From positions 99,572,668 through 99,636,667 of the forward strand of contig NC_088203.1 in the NCBI RefSeq assembly GCF_037126465.1: a stretch of DNA of 64,000 nt, read 5' to 3'. Made by a program: the position numbers and the translations under genes. Numbering within the stretch: the first letter of the stretch is position 1; every line of letters starts with the position of its first letter. Below the pieces are notes generated by a model that ran no database searches, was not told where the DNA came from, and worked only from the letters and a program-made list of their open reading frames with translations. Shown here in pieces: positions 58,723-64,000 of the stretch. The stretch comes from Ornithodoros turicata. Taxonomy: Eukaryota > Arthropoda > Arachnida > Ixodida > Argasidae.

Positions 58723-60020
58723 GTAGTATTGATTAATACGGCTTAATAACGGTGCCCGTATAAGAACCATGCGGCATAAGAACCGTGCGCTATAACGACA
58801 TCCTTTTTCTAATCCAAGATGGCCGATTCTAAGCCAACCCAATCCAGTTCTAAGCCAACACAATCCACTTGTAATCCAAGCACGAGCCAAATCCAAAGCC
58901 ATCTGATTGGCCGCCATTAGCCCCCCACTTCACGTTGATTGGCCACCTTGCCCCCAACTGATCTTTGAATGGCTGACCGTAGATCCGCTCCTTTATGCTA
59001 ATTAGTTGGCTTGGCTCCGCCCAGTTCACACTGAGCGGCCCGTGCTAAGCCTTGACTGATCATTGATTGGTTGACTGTAGCTCCGCCCCCCTTATGCTAA
59101 TTACTCGGCTCTGCCCCCACTTCACACGCTGATTGGTGCACGCGTATCGCTGACCACAGCTCCGCCCCTTTATGCTAATTAACCGGCTCCGCTGATTGGT
59201 CCATTCTAAGCCTACTGATCACTCTCCCAGCCCCCATCTGATTGGCCGCCGCCGCCGCCGCCGCCGCCGATTGGCCCGTTCCAGGTCCACTGATTGGGGC
59301 CCGCTGAACATAGCCTTCATTAGCGCCGGCAGACGGCGCTGCGGCTTTATCTCGGATGTTCAAACTTACCCAGGCTAGCGGGTGGCTAGCCTTCACCGGC
59401 GCCCGCCAGATGGCAGCGTCTCCACTGCGGCTTTATCTGAGATGTTCAAAGTTACCTTGTGGCGTCCGCCCACTTCATGCTGATTGGTCTGATTCAGACG
59501 TCTAAGCCTACTGATCACCCTTCCAATATAAGCCTGCCGATTGGCCCGTTCTGAGCCCACTGACACCGGATGGTGCAACCCTTTACTGGCTCCGCCCACT
59601 TCACGCTGATTGGCCCATTCTAAGCCTACCGATGGCTGGTCCTGATTGGTCCACGCTAAGCCTACTGAATGGTGATTGGCTTACCTGTCGCTCCTAAGCA
59701 GCTTCAGACAAGACACACGGCAATTGTTGATTTCAACCTTTATTTGGTACAACAGCCTCCTGGTCCAGCTGTGGGTAGGTTCAGCTGCATCAGAGAGATC
59801 ATTGGTCCATAATTCCATGTGGACATCTCTCACCCTAACTCAGCTCCCTCGGTTGATTCCAACTGTTATTGGTTCATCTGACTGCACGTGGCCGCTCACC
59901 CAGCTCCTTATTGGTTCTAGTCGGTCACCGCTCCCTCATAGGCTCCAACTCCGATTGGTCCATCTAACAGCAAGTGGTCACTGCTATTGATCCATTGAAC
60001 CGCAAGCCACTCATTGGTCA
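58723..60020. repeat. ATTGG/GC-box/ATGCTAAT-rich degenerate repeat array
   Basis: About twenty ATTGG (inverted CCAAT) motifs occur, most as CTGATTGG followed by a variant of 'tccattctaagcctactgat'. CTCCGCCC (GC-box-like) occurs at 59,015, 59,080, 59,160 and 59,590, and TATGCTAATTA at 58,993, 59,092 and 59,171. A (CCG)n run lies at 59,246-59,268. The unit is about 60 bp and degenerate. Each motif class is a classic promoter element, but the sequence may simply be a decayed minisatellite. No ORF of note is seen. Confidence 0.75.
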
Positions 60021-60137
60021 CTCACACTCATCTCTAGACGAGATAAATTTAACGTGTTGCCGAAACGTCTTCGTCGACGCGGGTGACCCTTTCTTCGAGT
60101 TTTAAGTAAATTTCATTCGGAAAATATTCGTAACTTT

Positions 60138-60774
60138 GCATTATGTTATAGTGTATATAGAAAATATCAATCCATTGGATTAAATTCTCTGTCATCGTGA
60201 AGGAGTGCTCGTCAAAGTGAGCGAATTAAAGCTTGCGTATTGTGAAATTACACATTCTACAACACTGATCATAAATCGCAACACTTGTTCAAATTGTGAT
60301 TAAACTCTTACTGATGTGTGGTAGTCACCACTTCTCCTGAATGTGGATCGATAAATTTTAGCAATTAATCCACAATCATATATCTTGTATAGTATGTGTG
60401 AGTATATGCACAACTTTTTAATCTATATCTTTAGAAATATTCGTAACTTTTAATATCCACGACATAAAGAATTCGCATTATGTTATAGTGTATATAGAAA
60501 ATATCAATCCATTGGATTAAATTCTCTGTCATCGTGAAGGAGTGCTCGTCAAAGTGAGCGAATTAAAGCTTGCGTATTGTGAAATTATACATTCTACAAC
60601 ACTGATCATAAATCGCAACACTTGTTCAAATTGTGATTAAACACTTACTGATGTGTGTAGTCACCACTTCTCCTGAATGTGGATCGATAAATTTTAGCAA
60701 TTAATCCACAATCATATATCTTGTATAGTATGTGTGAGTATATCCACAACTTTTTAATCTATATCTTTAGAAAA
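60138..60774. repeat. Two-copy 337-bp tandem repeat, AT-rich
   Basis: 60,138-60,437 recurs almost unchanged at 60,475-60,774 ('gcattatgttatagtgtata' ... 'ttttaatctatatctttaga'). The segment before each copy shares 'atattcgtaactt'. No gene is seen in it. Confidence 0.92.
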
Positions 60775-60899
60775 ATGCAAGAAATATCGTGCTTTTCCTA
60801 TCCAGTCATACAAACGGACAACTGTGTTGACAAAATATTTATTTATTTGTTCCGCACTCCAATCGGTTGCTCGTCAAAGACGCCTTTTCTTCTTCTGTT

Positions 60900-61180
60900 T
60901 CACTCGATCTTTAGGGGACAGCCATCCGGTTCGTACATGATACGACAGCATTCATTCCAGAGGTAAACTAAGACGTGCAGCAGATGAAGAGCTTGAAGAA
61001 TATCTATGCCCGCGATGTCTCTGTAGCCATATCTCTTTAGGACTTCGCGTGATATCATGAATAGGTTCGCATCTCCTTTTTCTAGCTCAATTTCGTGGTA
61101 TACTCGTAGGATCTCGTCCATGGCATCGTCTACCCTGTCGATGGTGGTGAATCGTTTCCGATGAAAGCTTCATAGAGACC
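60900..61180 (-). CDS. Unrecognised ORF, possibly the C-terminal part of a larger protein
   Basis: The ATG at 61,121 opens 73 codons (MDEILRVYHEIELEKGDANL...), but the same frame is open for about 16 codons before it and reads like coding sequence (FHRKRFTTIDRVDDA). A second frame just upstream reads YRWGLYEAF. This suggests a frameshifted or spliced continuation rather than a start at the ATG. It is helix-forming and Leu-rich (DILQALHLLHVLVYLW). I do not recognise the family. It lies 85 bp downstream of the next ORF on the same strand, so both may be exons or pieces of one gene. Confidence 0.45.
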
Positions 61181-61205
61181 CCAGCGGTACTGCTAAACAC
61201 TGTAT

Positions 61206-61610
61206 TCACAACACTTTAGCGAGGATGTCTTCTAACGTGGAGACAACACGTTCATTTCCCTCGATGACGGTAATGTCCAAGCTCGTGTGGTTCTTTTTCC
61301 AGTAGTCGCGCACCACGGGGATGGAAAACCCGGCATTTATGATTGTCTCGTCGATGGGTTCTCCGTTTCTATATCGCTCCAGCAGTTCCAACTTGTATCT
61401 CACAAACTGTCTTATTTTATGAGTACTCCGCACGGGAATAGCTCTCAAAATGTCACTAAAATCACTCTCTTCTCCGTGTCCATTTAAAAAGTTGTGTAGG
61501 CATCGTAAATCTGCCAGCATGCGTTTGCATACGAACTGATCCATCTCACACGACACACTGAGGCTTCGCAGTTTCGCGGTTGTCAAGTCGCTGCTCATCA
61601 CTTTTCTCAT
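61206..61610 (-). CDS. Unrecognised 134-codon ORF
   Basis: It starts at an ATG and ends at TGA. The protein is charged and mostly helical (RQFVRYKLELLERYRNGEPI, then IPVVRDYWKKNH), with two Cys near the start (SCEMDQFVCKRM) and no signal peptide or membrane segment. Amino-acid use is that of a real protein, not of random frames. I cannot name a family. Together with the next ORF and the unusual flanking repeats it could be a host gene fragment, a domain of a large transposon, or an endogenised viral gene; nothing here decides among these. Confidence 0.5.
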   Translation of the reverse strand: MRKVMSSDLTTAKLRSLSVSCEMDQFVCKRMLADLRCLHNFLNGHGEESDFSDILRAIPVRSTHKIRQFVRYKLELLERYRNGEPIDETIINAGFSIPVVRDYWKKNHTSLDITVIEGNERVVSTLEDILAKVL

Positions 61611-61676
61611 GTCGGAGGATCATCCTTGACTCTCTTCAGTGTTTCTTACAAATCTGCACCATCATACGACCACAAA

Positions 61677-61849
61677 AGCCAGAACTTGTTTGAGCACGCT
61701 GAAACAAGATATGATATGGTACGCGCGTGGGAGCGGGACTTGTTTGATTGCGCAGAACAGTTTACGTTGTTGCCTGATGCGCTGGAAACACCCGCCTGGG
61801 AACCCAAAACTACTTCTTTTACTAATAGCCAGAACTTGTTTGAGCACGC
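61677..61849. repeat. 23-bp direct repeats 150 bp apart
   Basis: The 23 bases at 61,677-61,699 (agccagaacttgtttgagca and three more) recur exactly at 61,827-61,849. A plus-strand frame through both reads SQNLFEHA at each end. That frame has no good start (TTG only), so I do not call a gene. Confidence 0.7.
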
Positions 61850-62464
61850 GCACGCACTGTGATGCGTGAAACGGTTTTCTTCTTTCCGTTTGATCGCGCA
61901 GAACGTTTGGGATATGATATAAAATTACTTTAAAATAGCGTGGCGCTCTCCACAAACTATACTCGCTTAGTCGATGAGTACGTGCTATATAATCCTTCTC
62001 CTTATCACCTATCTATATAGCGTCTCCATCACACAACACAGAATTTTCCCTCCTAAAAAACAGGAAATACTGCCGAATGAACTGAAAACTTTCCTCATCT
62101 TCCTCGTTGTGCGCTTAACCCAGAGTCGACAGACGGACAGAACTCAAATGCGCCCTTGGAGGGTGGTGCGATTTTGTTTACACAATCGTGCCCGTGATGC
62201 GCGCCCGTTAGCAGCGAGGGACATTTGGAACCTCTTGGAAACTGCATAAGCGAACCCTTTGTTCTCGGTGCTTGTTTCGGCAATGAGCAGGTGGACTCAT
62301 AGGGATATTTTTTTTCCTTCTCATAGCGTGGTGTGATCACTGGTTTTAATACGTGCGGCCTCGGAAAACATGATTTACGAGGTGACCCAGTTTCTCGTTA
62401 CATCACCTTGACGCAACATTTTTTTCCGCTAGGGTCCGCCGCAGAGTTTGGCCATGAAGTGCGT

Positions 62465-62553
62465 TTTGATATAAAACAGATGGCTCATCTTCAAGGTGAC
62501 CCAATTTCTCGGGCTTGCAACCTTGCGGAAACGAGTGAGCACTGATATAAAAG
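62465..62553 (+). promoter_or_regulatory. Two repeated TATA-box modules
   Basis: TATAAAA at 62,470 followed by 'cagatgg' and TATAAAAG at 62,546 followed by 'agatgg' lie in related sequence. 'aggtgacccagtttctcg' (62,381) and 'aggtgacccaatttctcg' (62,491) are also repeated. They look like tandemly duplicated core promoters on the plus strand. No CDS that they would drive is visible in the window. Confidence 0.4.
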
Positions 62554-62654
62554 AGATGGTCCCAACCAGAGGGGTGTTTACGCGCCTGTGTTTCGGCCAT
62601 CAAGTTTTCCGTGCGTAAGTGGTCGACATGTTGGGTGTGTCGGCGCATGTTGTG

Positions 62655-63445
62655 AGGTGTGCGCGGGCAGGCTGAAATCGTGTGAGCTGTCCACGCGGCC
62701 GTGTTTCCCTACCCTGCTGTACCGCGCCATGCGACAAGAGTCTACGTGCGTAATACCGGTGTGATGAGGTAAGCCCTTTCTTTTTTTGATGAACCGGACT
62801 TGTTCATAGTGCGACGATCTTAATATTGCTGCTTCCAGTATAGAGAAGGAACGCGGAGGTGCACGGGATGTTCGGGGAGAGAGCAATCCGAAATTGTGTT
62901 TCTTCATACTCAGTTTTGGGTTGAGTGTCCGTTTTTAACATTGAGTACGTGCGAAGCTTCGCTGCATAGCATTGTTTAATAAGCGTCAGTCACGACATAG
63001 CATCACTGTGTTTGATTTAGTTAATTTCTTATGTTGAAGTCTAAAACTGCACGGGCTGGCTAAAGTCACGTGAGCTGTCCACGCGCCGCATGTTTCAGAT
63101 ATTGCCGTATGGTGCTCGTGACCCGTCTGCGAAGGTGAGCGCGCATTTTTTCCCGAGATGAACTCGTTCATAGTGCGACGTTGTGCCTTGGACTTATATT
63201 TCTAAGAGTGCTTCCAGGACTGCGAGCTGTGTCGTGTACACTGGCTATGTTTGAACGGGGTATTCTGAGGGGAGCGGTGTGTTTCTTCATACTCAGCTTG
63301 GGTTGAGCCTGCCTTTTTCTTTTTTAGCTTCAGTACGTGCATAGCATTGTTTAATAAGCGTTGGAGTGTCAGTGCGTCTTGAGCTTCACCACATAGCGCC
63401 ACTATGCTATTGTCATTCTGCTCGATTTATTTAATTTCGCGTGTT
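62655..63445 (+). repeat. Two degenerate tandem repeats of about 390 bp, with a partial third to the window end
   Basis: Shared landmarks in order: 'gtgagctgtccacgcg', a donor-like GTAAGCCC/GTGAGCGC, 'ttcatagtgcgacg', 'tgtttcttcatactcag', 'gggttgag', 'gcatagcattgtttaataag', 'gatttagttaatttc'/'gatttatttaatttc'. A third, more diverged copy may run to 'catgtaagctgttcagcacg' at 63,925, with TATAAAT at 63,966. The repeats are non-coding as far as I can see. Confidence 0.65.
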
Positions 63446-64000
63446 GAATGCGCGCTGTCTAAAATAAAAACAGGCCCAAGGGTTTATTGATCATACAAGC
63501 TGTTTTTCCCTCAAACCAGCTTCTCTGCACAGCACCAACTATCGTTGTTTCTCGATCATGTGCTTCTTCTTGCTTATTTCGAACGCGTGCTGGCTTCCCT
63601 GATTAGCATCACGATGAGTTTTTTGCACATTGAAATGTTTTGTTTTGTTTATGTTCTGTCACAAAATTCGTTCTCAAGAATGAACGCGCTCCATTGCATC
63701 ATTTGCCATTCTGCTTGATTGAAACAATTTTTAGGTTGAACTGCAAAGCACACACACACATCCTAAACGATCCTAAGCTTGTTCTCATGGGGTGGGCTTG
63801 ACCTAACGCCCGCGTGCAACCGGGGGAAGCCAACTTTACTCGTGTAGAGTGTGTTTTGAGATGTGTACCCTGAAAAAAAATTTTTTCCCCATTTCCAACT
63901 GTGGCTGTGTGAACAGGCGGCGGCATGTAAGCTGTTCAGCACGCTGGCTCTCTTGAACCGGTTGGATATAAATGAGTCACCAATGCAATGGCAGCTGTCC

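Overview
The window looks like nuclear DNA of an arthropod, most likely a chelicerate and probably a hard tick. The reasons are a local cluster of neprilysin-like (M13) metallopeptidase genes of the single-pass membrane type, introns with clear GT/AG sites, tRNA-derived SINEs resembling the tick Ruka type, several non-LTR retrotransposon remnants and a very high density of palindromic MITEs. Nothing prokaryotic (operons, Shine-Dalgarno sites, CRISPR) is present. The species call is inference.

Layout. 1-8,000: no intact gene. It holds a divergent copy of a repeat seen again at 40, 48 and 57 kb, a broken THAP-like zinc finger, three tRNA-derived SINEs, the 3' end of a LINE, two palindromic MITEs and a 686-bp foldback element. 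8,095-10,168 (+): M13 gene A, an intact ORF that has lost key catalytic residues. 10.2-12.9 kb: MITEs, a nested transposon and a LINE RNase H remnant. 12,891-21,511 (+): M13 gene B, reconstructed here as three phase-0 exons, with a stalk of about 136 nearly pure Thr residues. 22.2-26.6 kb: an inverted-repeat structure holding a TTAA-flanked element, a decayed CR1/L2-like reverse transcriptase and a hammerhead-like motif. 27,717-29,978 (-): M13 gene C. 30-36.9 kb: MITEs, a SINE, a LINE remnant and pieces of an eroded duplication unit.

36.9-58.7 kb is a tandem array of segmental duplications with a period of about 8.6-8.9 kb. Unit 1 carries M13 gene D (42,424-44,682, -). Unit 2 carries gene E (51,038-53,280, -), broken by a one-base deletion. 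Unit 3 stops abruptly at about 58,722, before it reaches a gene. Transposon presence and absence among the units gives an order: units 2 and 3 are sisters and unit 1 is older. One TA dinucleotide holds two different transposons in different units.

58.7-64 kb is of a different character: a 1.3-kb array rich in ATTGG, GC-box and ATGCTAAT motifs, a 337-bp tandem repeat, two minus-strand ORFs of unknown family, and degenerate repeats with TATA-box modules.

The recognisable genes all belong to one family. They are predicted type II membrane, zinc-dependent endopeptidases facing the extracellular space. B, C and D keep HExxH, ExxxD and the transition-state His/Arg pair. A is probably a pseudoenzyme, and E is a pseudogene or an assembly error. 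The locus appears to grow by unequal exchange between transposon-rich repeats.
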